Part shown: positions 23,805-35,678 of the stretch, in pieces
Layout: each line of letters begins with the position of its first letter
Numbering within the stretch: the stretch's first letter is position 1
Origin: Parasponia andersonii
Taxonomy: Eukaryota; Streptophyta; Magnoliopsida; Rosales; Cannabaceae
Length of the DNA stretch: 64,000 bases
Direction of reading: 5' to 3'
Assembly: GCA_002914805.1 (NCBI GenBank)
Contig: JXTB01000115.1
Coordinates: 33,361-97,360, forward strand
The notes under the pieces: model-generated
The model's input: the letters and a program-made list of their open reading frames with translations, nothing else
Told to the model about the DNA's origin: nothing
The model's database searches: none
Program-made: the position numbers and the translations under genes

Positions 23805-24146
23805 TTGTATTGGTGGATTAGCACATATTGGTTTGAGTATTATGAATTTAAGAAGTGTGAAATATATGTCAAATCTAAAATGGTAAAAAAATATTTTTTT
23901 AGTATTGAGAGATCATCTGAGTTACTAGAACTTATACATTTTGATATTTGTGAATTGAATGGCATGTTAATAAGAAGTGGTAATAGATATTTTATTATAT
24001 TTATTGATGACAGTTCTAAATACACTAATGTCTATTTGATAAAGCATAAAGATGAAGCTTTTAATATATTTAAAATCTATAAAGTTGAGGTTGAAAATCA
24101 ATTAGAAAGAAAGATTACAATTCTTAGAAATGATAGAGGTAGATAA
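23805..24146 (+). pseudogene. Copia integrase fragment
   Basis: An open stretch includes the end of the pre-integrase zinc region (KKCEIYVKSKMVKKYFF) and the first catalytic block of integrase (LIHFDICELNG, RYFIIFIDDSSKYTNVYLIK), ending at ILRNDRGR before the frame is lost to a stop. The first and second catalytic Asp (in HFDIC and RNDRG) are visible. The host element has no intact polyprotein. Confidence 0.85.
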
Positions 24147-25035
24147 TAATTTCCTAATAAATTTATTATATATTGTGAAGAATATGGCATTATACATGGG
24201 ATATCAGTACCACATACACCTCAACAAAATAGTTTAGCTTAAAGAAAAAAGAGAACCTTTTCTGAGATAATAAATGATATGTTATTAAATGTATAACTGA
24301 TATTTAATTTATGGGGTGAAACACTTCTTACCGTATATAATATTTTTATTAGAATTTATTTAAAGAAAAGTAAAACCTCTAAATATGAGTTATGGAAAGA
24401 AAAGAAAACCCAATATAGGGTATTTCAAAGTGTAGGGATGCCTTACTTATTACAAGAATAATGATCCAAAAAGGACCAAGTTTAGTCATAGAGGAATCAA
24501 ATGTGTTTTTGTAGGATATATTACAAACAACAAAGAATATAGGCTCTTAAATTTGAGTCAAATGTGATGGTAAAATTCAGAGATGTGAAATTTTTTGAGC
24601 ATTTGTTTATTTTAAGAAATAAATCTCAAACAGAGACTCCAATTAGTGGAGGGCCATACATAGAAAAATTTCCAAAGTTTGATAAGCAACTTAGTAAACT
24701 TCGTAAAAGCAAAAGAATCTGAAAAATAAAAGAATTAGGATCTGATAACATAGACTCTTAACTTATTTCTTTTTACATAGTAGAAAGAAATAGGGAGAAA
24801 GTCACAAGAGCAGTTCCTATTGTTCTTCAAGTTGAATATGATCCTAAAATGTATAAAGAAGCTATGTCTTTTAAAGATTCTATTTTTTGGAAAGATATTA
24901 TAAGAGATGAAATGGATTCTATTATGTTTAATCACACTTGGGAACTTGTTAATTTACCTCATGTCTCAAAACCCATTATTTGTAACGAGTGTTTAGAAGA
25001 AAAATCATATTAATGGTACTTTACACACATTTAAA

Positions 25036-25317
25036 GTGAGATTAGTAGTCAAGAGATTTCAACAAAAGGAAGAAATTGAGTACTTTGACACCTATGCACC
25101 AGGGATAAGAGTAACTTTAATTAGGCTTTTGCTTGCTTTAGCATCAATTCATATCCTTTATGTTTATCAAATGGATGTGAAAACAATATTTTTAAATAGA
25201 GATCTTAACGAGAAGGTTTACATGAAACAACTAGAAGGGTTTGTTCTACCTGAAAATGAACATAAAGTGTATAAATTTATAAAATCACTATATAGTCTAA
25301 AGCAAACACCTAAATAA
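25036..25317 (+). pseudogene. Copia reverse transcriptase fragment
   Basis: The open stretch carries LVVKRFQQKEEIEYFDTYAP, YQMDVKTIFLNRDLNEKVYM and YSLKQTPK, the first half of the Copia RT. A stop after LKQTPK replaces the usual Trp. The second half, with VDDML, continues in another frame from about 25430. Confidence 0.85.
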
Positions 25318-25848
25318 TGGTATGAGAAGTTTGATACTGTAACTCTTTCTAATAGTTTTGTTCATATATAACATTGCTGACAAAAGTTTTTATACAAAAG
25401 TATGTGATGATTTATAATATTTTTTGTATTCCTATATGTTGATGATATGTTAATTGTGAGCAATGATATGAAAGGTATAGAAGAAATGAAGAGGTTTCTA
25501 TCTTCTACTTTCAAAATAAAAGATCTTGGACAAGTTGATATTATATTGGGTATAAGGTGGAAAGAGATAGTGGGGTTTATATACTTCGCCAATCTCACTA
25601 TATAGAGAAAGTATTAAACAAGCTTAATCACTTAAAATTGAAAGAGGCTAATATGTCTTTTGACTCGAGTATCAAGCTTGTCAAGAATAATGAGATAACA
25701 ATAGCATAACTTGAGTATGTAAGTGCTATTAGTAGCCTAATGTATATTGTGTAGTGTACTAGACCAGTTATTGCATTTGTAGTTAGTAAACTAAGTAGGT
25801 TTACTAGTAATCCAAGTATTGAACATTGGAAAGCCATTGGCAAAGTTC

Positions 25849-26398
25849 NNNNNNNNNNNNNNNNNNNNNNNNNNNNNNNNNNNNNNNNNNNNNNNNNNNN
25901 NNNNNNNNNNNNNNNNNNNNNNNNNNNNNNNNNNNNNNNNNNNNNNNNNNNNNNNNNNNNNNNNNNNNNNNNNNNNNNNNNNNNNNNNNNNNNNNNNNNN
26001 NNNNNNNNNNNNNNNNNNNNNNNNNNNNNNNNNNNNNNNNNNNNNNNNNNNNNNNNNNNNNNNNNNNNNNNNNNNNNNNNNNNNNNNNNNNNNNNNNNNN
26101 NNNNNNNNNNNNNNNNNNNNNNNNNNNNNNNNNNNNNNNNNNNNNNNNNNNNNNNNNNNNNNNNNNNNNNNNNNNNNNNNNNNNNNNNNNNNNNNNNNNN
26201 NNNNNNNNNNNNNNNNNNNNNNNNNNNNNNNNNNNNNNNNNNNNNNNNNNNNNNNNNNNNNNNNNNNNNNNNNNNNNNNNNNNNNNNNNNNNNNNNNNNN
26301 NNNNNNNNNNNNNNNNNNNNNNNNNNNNNNNNNNNNNNNNNNNNNNNNNNNNNNNNNNNNNNNNNNNNNNNNNNNNNNNNNNNNNNNNNNNNNNNNNN
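25849..26398. other. assembly gap (550 N) flanked by identical 85-bp ends
   Basis: The 85 bases before the gap (25764-25848) and after it (26399-26483) are identical and encode the same Copia RT piece. This is the pattern of two contigs whose overlapping ends were not merged. Open frames predicted across the Ns are meaningless. Confidence 0.9.
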
Positions 26399-27020
26399 CC
26401 AGTTATTGCATTTGTAGTTAGTAAACTAAGTAGGTTTACTAGTAATCCAAGTATTGAACATTGGAAAGCCATTGGCAAAGTTCTTGGCAAAGTTTCCTAC
26501 TATTTTAGAATGATATATACCAACACTAGTTAGATATCAAGTACTAGAGATAACAAATCTACTTCTTGCTGGGTAGTTGCTCTAACAGGAGGTACAATTT
26601 ATTAGAAATCTAAGAAATAAACATGTATTACATACTCAACTATGGAATCAGAATTTGTTACTTTAGAAACTTGGAAAGAAGTTGAATGGCTAAGGGATTT
26701 ACTCATTAGAAATTCCTTTGACTTCAAAGAATTTAACTTCTACTTCTATTTTGTGTGATATTCAAGCCACTTTAGCAAAAGTTTATAGTAAAATATATAA
26801 AAAAAAATCTAAACATATTAGTTTAAGACATAAGTATATGAGGAAATTGATTAAAAGCTAGAGTAATCTCTCTCACATTTGTGAAAACTAGTGAGAATTT
26901 GACTGACCTTTTTACAAAATTATTAACAAGAGAATTGATTAAGTCAACATCAAGAAGGATGAGACTTAAATTCCTAGAATAAATAGATCTACCTATAACA
27001 GTATTCCTAACTAATACTAT

Positions 27021-27829
27021 GAAATGAATAGTCTTAGTTTCAAAGGGTACAAACAAGTAATTGATAAGTAGAAAGTGTTTTAATGCTAAATTATACCAAT
27101 TCTTTTGTGATTAAGCAGTGCTGGTTGTTACAGTTTTTGAGGGTTAAGTTTATAAACTCTTAATAAAGTTCAGCCCAAAGAGTCACAAGTATCTTAAATA
27201 TAACAAGGAAGTTGGAATAATTTCACCTATATTAACTTCGAGGTGATGCCACCTCAATTAAGAGTTAACGTTTCTCTCATAAAAGTTCATTAATTAGGAT
27301 GAGCACATGACTGTTTAAAGTGCTAAGCGAGCTTTGTGTGGATATAAGAACACATTGGTATATATATGTATAGTATTACTAGTATTGTCACGATGGATAA
27401 CTAGTTTGAGGCTATTAAGCTATCAGGGATTTTGATTATTACCTTGTGATACTTACGCTAAGGTAAGGTTCAAATCGAAAGATACCTTACTATATCCATG
27501 TATACTATTTTAATTCTGGAAACTTATTATATTTAGATAAGTAGAGGAGTATTATATTTGTTTAAATATAACAAAAGAGTAAGAGGGCATTGCGCGACTG
27601 TGCAAGACCCGTGTGCGGCTGCACAACTGCGGCATAATTTTATGCTTCAGACCCGAAAGCCTTGTGCGACTGCACAATGCTTTAGCTCAATCATGCCACT
27701 AATGTACAGTGGCCTGCACCAAGGACACAAGAGTCCTACGTGGCCACGGAAGACATTGGCATAGCCATGCAATGTGTTTTTTTTTTTTTTAGTGGAAAAA
27801 ACATGTTTTTTTATAGATGAGATTGTATA
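27021..27829. other. probable LTR or flank of the plus-strand Copia; three 15-bp repeats
   Basis: No coding. This follows the RNase H end of the plus-strand Copia and may include its 3' LTR, but neither TG/CA ends nor a second copy can be shown. A GC-richer patch holds three copies of TGYGCGRCTGYRCAA (27591-27605, 27612-27626, 27663-27677). A poly-T tract lies at about 27777-27791. Confidence 0.45.
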
Positions 27830-28375
27830 GGTTATTAGAAATTGAACACAATGACTCTGAGATAGCTCACAAACTTCACATTGAAAGATAGAATCATCTA
27901 AACCAACGAACAATTCAGGATGTAAAAATTTAAGAGATCTAAAATTTTGATGACCAGTTCAAAAATGTAGGGGCCATATCATTTGTTCTCTGTCCTTGCA
28001 TGCTGTATAAACTTGAGGTTTTTCTTTCCCGGGTTCAAGGTAGTACAACCCTTCTCTCTCCTTACCACAACCAATCTTCTTCCTTGATGTCAGATCCTGA
28101 AACACACAATGAGTGAGAAAAAATGTTACAAAACAATTTAGTGTTTGGGTAACTTTGCTAATTGACAAAAGATTGCAGGATATTTTTGGGACATAGAGTA
28201 CAAGAGAGAGAGAGAGAGAGACATCATGAGTCATAGAAATGGAACCTATTTCTTGAATAGGAACAAATGTTCTGTCAGCAACCTTTACTTTATCCATGCT
28301 TAAACATGGATCATAGATTAGGAAATCATAGGAGTTACCATCATATAGTCTATAGCACTTGAGTCTATTACCCAT
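27830..28375 (-). pseudogene. Copia protease end and pre-integrase domain
   Basis: The open stretch 27959-28375 shows the late protease region (VKVADRTFVPIQEIGSISMT, then LYVPKISCNLLSISKVTQTL) and a GLYYLEPG segment. In the next frame down to 27830 the pre-integrase block follows (LHPELFVGLDDSIFQCEVCE), with the zinc-binding C-x-x-C. A (GA)n tract at 28205-28220 has disturbed the protease sequence (SLSLSLVLYV). Confidence 0.8.
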
Positions 28376-29230
28376 AGTTTAGACTTGCTACTGAAGAGGG
28401 TAGTAGGTGTTGTTCCTAACTGTGCAAAATGATCAACAGGATTCATAGCTTTATGTGGGGAATTTTGAAGGCCAGAGTAACCTGATTGCTTCAATAAATA
28501 GTAAAGGGCATTTAACTGGTTCTTTATAAAGGCATTGTTTTGACCTTTTTCCTTCTTTATTTATAGCTTGATATGCCATTTTTCCTTATAAATGGCTGCC
28601 TTTGTCTCTATTTGAAGGTTTCTTGTTCAGCTTCCGACACATTTTTCTTGTATGTTGGGGTTTATTGTAGTAATCACACCAACGAGAATCTATTCCTCTT
28701 TTTTTTTTCCTTGTTTTTGCCACCACCCTTATAGAAATTGAATTTTTTTATACTCAGATTTTAGGTCTAAAACATCAGTTGACATTTCAGCTGGGGTAGT
28801 TTGTATGAATACTGCCTTTTTTCTTCTTCATTGCTGACAAGAACACGCCCACTCCAAACTCAGAATTAAGACCAACAAAGAATTCAAATACATGATCTCA
28901 TTTTATCATTTCAACTAGTTGTTTTGTATCTTCTGAATTTTCTATTTGAAAGTATTGATGTACGTCTAGCTCCTGCCATAATCTTGATAGAATATTGAAG
29001 TATTTAATCACAGAAGAGCTACTTTGTTTTGTGTTATGAATTTTCCGTTTGAGCTAGAAAATTCTTAGCTCACTTTCCTAATTTGAATATGATTGAGTCA
29101 TACTGTCCCAAACTTGTTTAGCTCTAGAGTAGTATAGACAAGTTTTTCTGATTGATGCCTCCATTAAATTAGTCAACCATGTCATAATCTGGGAACTTTT
29201 TACTTCTCAAGAATCATAAGATAAATCAGA

Positions 29231-29422
29231 TTATTTTAGAGCGTCGATGGTATCCTGAAGATATTCTATATTTCTCCTGCTTTTGAAAAATAACTGGACT
29301 GATAAAGACCACACTAGAAAAATTTTTCCATTAAGTTTTTCGGTCGTAATTTGAAGGGTAGGATTATCAAAATGAATAATGGGTTTGGTCATGGTTTTGG
29401 CATTTTGACTTGAATCAGCCAT
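29231..29422 (-). pseudogene. Copia gag N-terminus
   Basis: It starts MADSSQNAKT and contains ITTEKLNGKIFLVWSLSVQL, close to the N-terminal gag domain of RE1-type Copia elements. The frame is lost at LKNNLIYL-like text near 29230. Further gag coding can be traced in other frames to the zinc knuckle near 28650 (W-C-D-Y-Y...H...C, with Tyr in place of the second Cys). Confidence 0.8.
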
Positions 29423-29769
29423 ATTTTAGAGATAGAAAAAAGAAAAAGGTTTATAAAGGTTATCCACAGTGAAGAATGATTCAATACAATAGAGTAAAAG
29501 GAGAAATATGTTTCTTGAGTAAATAATTAGGGATTGAGAGCAAAAAAATGAAAAGAAAAAAGCTGGAATAGAAAACAAAAATAAATCAATTTCTGAGAAC
29601 CAAGTCCTGTCAAAGATCATATTAGTGGCCTTACGGTCATGTGTCTGGACAAAAGGTGACGTAGCAGCCTTTGGATATTAGGGAGTAAATCCCGAGTCCA
29701 TGGAAAGGTTTCTTCGAACCTGCCCAAACCAGTAAAAAAATAGCAAAACAGAGAACCTTGAAACATTTC

Positions 29770-30908
29770 CCCGGAACTGGCCTAACATAAGGATTCAAAT
29801 TAGATAGCCCAATTGGTTGTTTTTCAGTGACTTTGGTGCCAGAATTTCCCCCTTGATCATTAGTAATACGAAGGGAGCTCGAGTTTGGGTTATTCAACTG
29901 ATGGGTATTTGATTTAGTTCTATCAATATTGTCCCCAGTAGTGCGCTTATTGTAGGAAGAACAAGAATAATGACGAGACCGTTGGTATTCAATTTTATAG
30001 GCAAGATTGACGGCTTCAGACACATTCCATAAGGTCCACAAACTCATCTGATCTTGAATTGAGTCATAAAGGCCATTAGTATATCGGGCTACCTGTTGAG
30101 ACTCACTTTCATGAAGATTGTTATGGGCACACAGGCGATAAAACTCCTCTGCATATTCTCGAACACTACGACCCTTTTGTTGGCATTGTTGATACTGTTG
30201 GTAAAGGAGTTGCTCATAGTCGTTGGGCAAGAAGTGTTCTCGCATCATTTGGTGCATTCGAGGCCAAGCATGAATCGGTTGTTTTCCTGTTCGTTTACGG
30301 TTCCCCCTCAAATTCTCCCACCAAGCGAGTGCACCCCCTTTTAGTTTGTAAGAAACGAGAATGGCCTGTTTTTCCTCTGGGACTCCCATGTATTCGAAGA
30401 AATTCTCAACAGTATGGAGCCAATCCAAGAATTCCTCAATATGTAAGTTTCCATCAAAAAAAGGAATATCGACTTTGATTCTATAATCATGAGTTTCAGG
30501 GTTACGTCTATACCTATTGTTTCAGAATGGACGGTGGCCACCAAGTGCCCAATCTACAACATCTTTATCAGTTTCAGATTCGTCTGGGTAACGACGATTG
30601 AGTCGATAAGCTTCTAAGTCCGAGTCGGAATCTGTAAAATCACGAGTTCCAAGTCGTTGCGGAGCTGGACGAGGGCCGTGAGGTTTTGGAAGTGGAGTAC
30701 AAGGTAAATCTCGTCCTTGGGGTCCCCGAGCTAGGGGCACCTCTGTATTTCCAGCTCTGGCTTGAGTAAGTGCCTGCCAAATTTCACGAGAAAGATTATT
30801 GAACTTAGCATCAAGTCGGAATTTGAGATCGGCTAGGGCCGCCCACAAGGCCTTCACACCGTGTTCATCGTCAACGGTGGGGTGGTTTGTTCCGTCGGTA
30901 CCAGCCAT
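29770..30908 (-). pseudogene. Gypsy gag, two frames
   Basis: The first piece starts at MAGTDGTNHPT (30908) and carries an Arg/Asp-rich spacer with RYPDESETDKDVVDW. After a frame break around 30430-30520 the core follows: MDWLHTVENFFEYM, LKGGALAWWENL, LPNDYEQLLYQQYQQCQQKG, VREYAEEFYRLCAHNN and VARYTNGLYDSIQDQMSL, the retrotransposon-gag (capsid) domain of plant Gypsy elements. The frame then reads straight into the LTR remnant. No zinc knuckle, protease or RT is present. Confidence 0.87.
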
Positions 30909-30933
30909 CGTCACTGAGGAAAGAACCCTACAG

Positions 30934-30946
30934 CTTCTGATACCAA
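30934..30946 (-). other. primer-binding site of the gag-only Gypsy element
   Basis: The minus strand reads TGGTATCAGAAGC two bases inside the LTR, close to the initiator-Met-tRNA type TGGTATCAGAGC. Confidence 0.75.
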
Positions 30947-31441
30947 TCTGACGTAGCAGCCTTTGGATATTGGGGAATAAATCCCAAGTCCATGGAAAGG
31001 TTTCTTTGAACCTGCCCAAACCAGTAAAAAAATAGCAAAACAGAGAACCTAGAAAAGTGTCAGCACCAAGAATCGTAATGCCTTTTCATCAACCAAAATG
31101 GTCTTTACATACCCTAAGGCAAGACGACACAACTTAATAGAAATGAAATAAGAACAAAACAACCTAAAAGACAAAACCAATTAAAGAAGTTTTGTAACGT
31201 CAGCAACTTAGGAGAATAATAAAATAAAGAGAAGCAAGAAATAAGGACTAGTTGCTTAGGCCCTTGCATCAAAAGGGTGTTATACAATCATCAAAAAGGC
31301 TGAAACATAAGGGCAAGAACAACGAAAACAAGCTGGAAAAAAAAAAAACACTGTTTAACTTCTGAAATACAAGGGAGAACAAAGTGTTGTAATCAGCAAT
31401 AAAGACTGAAGTGAAAAATGGTTCTAGAAGCTTTTAATTTT

Positions 31442-31453
31442 GCTCTAATACCA
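31442..31453 (-). other. primer-binding site of the minus-strand Copia
   Basis: The minus strand reads TGGTATTAGAGC, one base from the initiator-Met-tRNA consensus. The LTR should start at about 31454 (TGATTAAAA on the plus strand). Its far end could not be set. Confidence 0.75.
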
Positions 31454-32907
31454 TGATTAAAAAAAAAGAATGATTATTATTACTGTATCTTTCTCATTTT
31501 GTGTCGTTATCTCTTATTTCCACTAACCTTCACTTAACTTATTACTATTCAATTGTCTTGCAACTTCGTAACGCAAACAATGTAATCATAGTGAAGAGGG
31601 CAGGGCCAATGGGCTCAAGTAGGGGCTAGAGGCCAGTGGATAAGGATGATAATAAAACTTATAGTTATGGACATCTACGGTTATATGATCTGAGTAGGGA
31701 GGATAAAAATCGTTAAAGCGGAAAAAGCAATTAGGACGGAGAATAACTGTACCGCAAATATGCGAGTATGAATTTGCGGTACAGTTATTATTATTAACAC
31801 AATATATATATATATAGTCATATTAGAATATAAATATAGGTTTTCAATCCAATATATTTTTTTTAACAGTTGATCATTGTTTAACGTTTATCATAATTTA
31901 TATAGTTAGAAAAAAATACCCATTATTTAATACTTTTCTCTCTATACATTTTACCATAAAAAATGTGTGTGATAATTTTTAATTAGGCAAAACAATACCT
32001 ATGGATAGGTAAAAAAAAATGCCTACTGAATTGATGTCCATAAAAAATATATACATAATTTTCCAACTCTTATATCTATATATGTTTTAAAAAATAATGC
32101 CTTTGGTGACTTATATGTGTCTACATATTTAAAATTAGAGTTTGAAAACCATTTAATATATTATTGTATTTAGTTTTATATAAATTTTATGAAAAAAATG
32201 ATTATATTTATTAGTTTTGGTCATTACTAAAGGTAATAAATAACCATAGTTTTCTTCGTTATCTATTGGTTGATATCCATACTAATATTTGCATATCAAA
32301 GAATAATTAATAGGGGTGAATATTATATTATAATTGACTTTCAAAGATATAAATAATTACTGAAATACCGTAATTGAAATACTGGATCCGATCTGTCTCA
32401 TTGCCATTCCTACTAGTGGCTATTATCCTATCTCTAATCTATCAATTCATATGTAAAAGAAAAAAAAACGTGCGGCAATTTGCTCTCCCCAGACTATTAC
32501 TAAAACCACTATCTTAATTAGAATTTAAAATTGAATTAATACTTACTATACTTTTAATTATTCCTAAATTATCCCTTAATTTGATCGTCTTTTCTCTTCA
32601 CAAACACTCTCTCGTACCTTTTTTTCTATCTATACTAACCCATCAACTTTCTTGTTTTTCCTCTTTTATTGTGCGTTTTACCTCTCTTCAACTCAATTTC
32701 TTCTACTAAGAAATCTCTTGAATGCATGTTGATGGCCTGTACAAGTGTATGTATGTACTATGCAATTCTTTTAATTGTGAACTAGTTGGTGTTGGTCAAT
32801 ACGATCTTAATTTGAAAAAAAAAAAATATTCGTTAGTGTATATTTTGCCTTATTTAAAATGAATGAAATATAAGAAATTTATATTTTTAAAACAAAGAAA
32901 TATGATA
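31454..32907. other. LTR start and AT-rich intergenic DNA
   Basis: The first part is presumably the Copia 5' LTR, whose end I cannot place. No gene was seen. A perfect hairpin lies at 31742-31789 (listed separately). Confidence 0.5.
31742..31789. repeat. perfect 18-bp inverted repeat with 12-base loop
   Basis: The left arm AATAACTGTACCGCAAAT (31742-31759) is the exact reverse complement of 31772-31789. It is not adjacent to a gene, so it is not an evident terminator. It may be a relic of a short foldback element. Confidence 0.9.
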
Positions 32908-33285
32908 AAGTTACACCTAGTATCCATTTTTGTGCATTATATTTCACAAATGTCTATTTTTCAATTTTGTTTCAAAATGCTCATTTTTGTGGTGTACATT
33001 TCACGTGTAAAATATGTATGATATATATATTTATAATGTAAATTTTTATATATAGTTTACATTTGTTATGTAAATTTATATAAGGTATATATATTCAGAA
33101 ATGTATATCGATTTTTTAGGTAGAATTTTTATGTATGTAATCAGGTATACATTTTATGTATAAAATTATTGTGTTTTATATTTCTCAAAAAATGGGTATA
33201 AAAATGGGCATTTGTAAAATAAAAATATAACATATGTATTTATGAAAATATACTTAATAAAATGGGTACTTATCAACTTTTCCTA
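32908..33285. repeat. foldback, AT-rich MITE-like segment
   Basis: The left side (AGTTACACCTAGTATCCATTT) roughly pairs with the complement of the right side (AAAGTTGATAAGTACCCATTT). The middle is made of ATGTATA/TATACAT words. Edges and class are uncertain. Confidence 0.4.
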
Positions 33286-33626
33286 TGGAATATTCATGAT
33301 GGCAAGATTTGGGCTGAAGATCAATGAGATGGAAATTGTCCTGATCCAATTATTTTGGCATGTATATATATATATTTCTCATAGCACTTTTTTTGATAGG
33401 ATGGGAAGAATTGTAATTGGGATCTTTCGTGAATCATTGGAAAGTGAGAAATTGCTTACTTTGATTCTTGAAAGTGTAATTTTACATAAAAAGAAAGGCA
33501 ATTCAAGGTTTTTTTTTTTTTTTTAAAAAAGAAAAATTGTTCAAAGAGGTCTGTAAAGAGGATTTTTCGAAGCTAATTTATGTACTAAAAGTAATTTCAC
33601 TCCATGATATTTTGGTAATAAGGTAA

Positions 33627-33700
<74 letters not shown>
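33627..33700. repeat. (AT)n(AG)n compound microsatellite
   Basis: About 24 bases of alternating AT followed by about 50 bases of alternating AG. Open frames of Ser/Leu or Ile/Tyr repeats over it are artefacts. Confidence 0.97.
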
Positions 33701-33704
<4 letters not shown>

Positions 33705-35678
33705 CTAAAGAAAAGCTGAAGAGATGTGTTATAAGATTTCTTTTCCGATTTTCTCCAACCATAAGATGTGAATTTCACATTTTCTCCAACCCAAGACAAA
33801 TTTGAACTTTTTCCCTAAAAACATGAAGACCCTCAAATTTTAACTTTCATTTTCATTTAGTTTTCAAAATCAAATTTTAGAAAAAAAAAAAAAAAAAGGG
33901 TTTTGTAAAGCCTCTCTTCTTGCTTCACATGAATAAAATCTCCATTACTCCTTAAGAATAGAAAGTAAATTTGATTTTTTCAATAAAACTCTTTTAAGTA
34001 TACTTACGAAGTCCTAGCTCCGCTATTGACAGCAGAGGATAGATTTCAGCACAAATCTACCCTCTAAAATGAGTTCCATAATACTATTACACGATGTAAT
34101 AATACATGACAAATGATGATGAATAGTAATATCAATGTTCAACTGAGTAAACCTAATTAATACTCTATTTATCTATTATATTGTTCTGGTGACTAGTAAT
34201 TTTTATGTTGAGTTTTCTGCAACTTGAAGTTGTATGTACGAAGCATGCGTAAAAAAATAAATTGCCAAAATAAGTATTAGGTAACAAATGGATGGACTGT
34301 CGCGGTGTCAATCTCGAGTTACATGAGTAAAAGGTGACTTTTCTGGCTTCATTCATTGTTCCTTCTCGGGTTCTATTTCAAGTCATGGAGCACGACATAT
34401 ACATAAACCTATTCTCATAAATGGCGCATTTGAATTTTGAATAAAATCTTGTCATGGAATTTTCTGTCCATTAACATAAGACTATAATCAGAAAATTTTA
34501 ATTTCCGAAGGAAACAAAATGAAAAAAAAAATAATTTTGGAATATTACAAAAAGAGAAAATATTGGAAACTACTCATGTGTTTTAGCAACGTACCAGTTT
34601 CGATAGAAAAAAAAAAAAAAAATACAAAACGTATGCCCCAATTTGTCAAATCTGTTAAAATCATTTATCCTAACAAATTTTCATCGACTTTGTTTTTCCT
34701 TATTCTTTTTTTTTTTTTTCAATATGAAAATGGCCAAATTACCCCTAGTTAAATAATCAAATTATCCATTAAACTTCAGACTAATCAAAAATTAAATGCC
34801 AAATATCCAAATTTATTCGTAATAGAATTTACAATTTTTTTTTTAAAAAATGGTGTCTAGTGATAAGGTCACGAAGGTAGTTTGGCTATTTTAGTAATTG
34901 AATAACGGCATTGGTATCATTTCACAACATAAATTTAACTAAACCTGAGACATTTTGTATTTTTTTTAAAGTAAGCTTAACTAATAACTTTATTATCACA
35001 AAAAGGAAAAATAACTCACGTGTTATGGAGTTAAACTCATGACTTAATACTTAATCTCCACCTCACTCCATATATTGAGCTGTATTTTACATTCTTAATA
35101 ACAAAATATTGAATTTAGTATTTTGTTAAAATATCAGAGAGATACTTGGTATATTTCTTTACAAAAATATCTTTTGAATTTAGCAAAATTCTCAAAATTT
35201 TCTCTTAGTTTTCATGAATAAAAAATCTTTTAATTAATAAATTAATACAAATTTCACCCTCAATCTAATATGGTCAAATTCAAGTAAGATTTTTTTAAAA
35301 CGACAAAGGTACCTTTACCAAAACACATCTAATTATTTATGTCTTTTTTTTTCACTAATATAAATTTCTTCACTAAGTCTATATTTTCTCTTCACCCACT
35401 GCTAATTGCTTATTTTGGGATCGTATTTGATTCGTTATAAGTTTAGAGTAAGGATAACTTTGTTCTTTTATTATCTCAATTTTGATCAGATTAAACAATA
35501 CTGTAAAATTTATATTATATGCTAATACAACTTATACAAGAAGATATTTTTGTTAGGAAAAATGATCCTATTAGTCCTGAAATTATAGATAAATTCTCTC
35601 TTTAGCACCTAAAGTTTGTAATTTTTCATTTTGATTTTTAAACTATTAAAATTAAATCTTTTAGTCATTCTTAACAAT
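33701..35678. other. intergenic AT-rich DNA, no gene seen
   Basis: Poly-A and poly-T tracts, no open frame with family features. No repeat pair was resolved inside. Confidence 0.6.

Larger units (their letters stand above)
23795..27020 (+). mobile_element. decayed Ty1/Copia element, 5' end missing, with an assembly gap
   Basis: Plus-strand coding traces run in Copia order. The integrase zinc-finger region and core start at 23795-24146 (EFKKCEIYVKSKMVKK, then SSELLELIHFDICELNG, FIDDSSKY, RNDRGR). Shifted frames follow with the integrase tail (HTPQQNSLA-type text near 24220), RT (25036-25317, YFDTYAPGIR, LYSLKQTPK), the active-site VDDMLIVSND (near 25440), FKIKDLGQVDIILGIRW (near 25530), and RNase H (STMESEFVTLE near 26640, LFTKLL near 26910). 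Stops and frameshifts are frequent. gag and protease are absent, so the left side is truncated. A 550-N gap (25849-26398) lies between RT and RNase H. Confidence 0.88.
29657..31271 (-). mobile_element. internally deleted Gypsy element (gag only) with AAAGG duplication
   Basis: A complete 323-bp LTR (30949-31271) and a 111-bp partial LTR (29657-29767) share the start TGACGTAGCAGCCTTTGG. The right LTR ends TTGCATCA. The 5-bp duplication AAAGG lies outside both ends (29652-29656 and 31272-31276). Between them are a primer-binding site and gag only; pol and the first part of the 3' LTR are missing, with gag fused directly to the LTR remnant at about 29768. The element sits in the leader of the minus-strand Copia. 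Confidence 0.85.
27830..31453 (-). mobile_element. 5' half of a minus-strand Copia element, with a Gypsy insertion in its leader
   Basis: From right to left: primer-binding site (31442-31453), untranslated leader interrupted by a Gypsy element (29657-31271), gag start at 29422, zinc knuckle near 28650, protease region and pre-integrase (27959-28375), and then a cut-off at about 27830 after the CEVCELSQSH segment. Integrase, RT and RNase H are missing. Frames are broken. The gag start (KLNGKIFLVWSLSVQLFFK) matches the RE1-like gag domain of plant Copia elements. Confidence 0.82.

Noticed and set aside
25804-26533. Long open frames on both strands across the Ns
   Set aside because: They exist only because N is read as an unknown residue. 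The real coding there is decayed Copia RT.
33578-33799. Ser/Leu and Ile/Tyr repeat proteins
   Set aside because: They are translations of the (AT)n(AG)n microsatellite.
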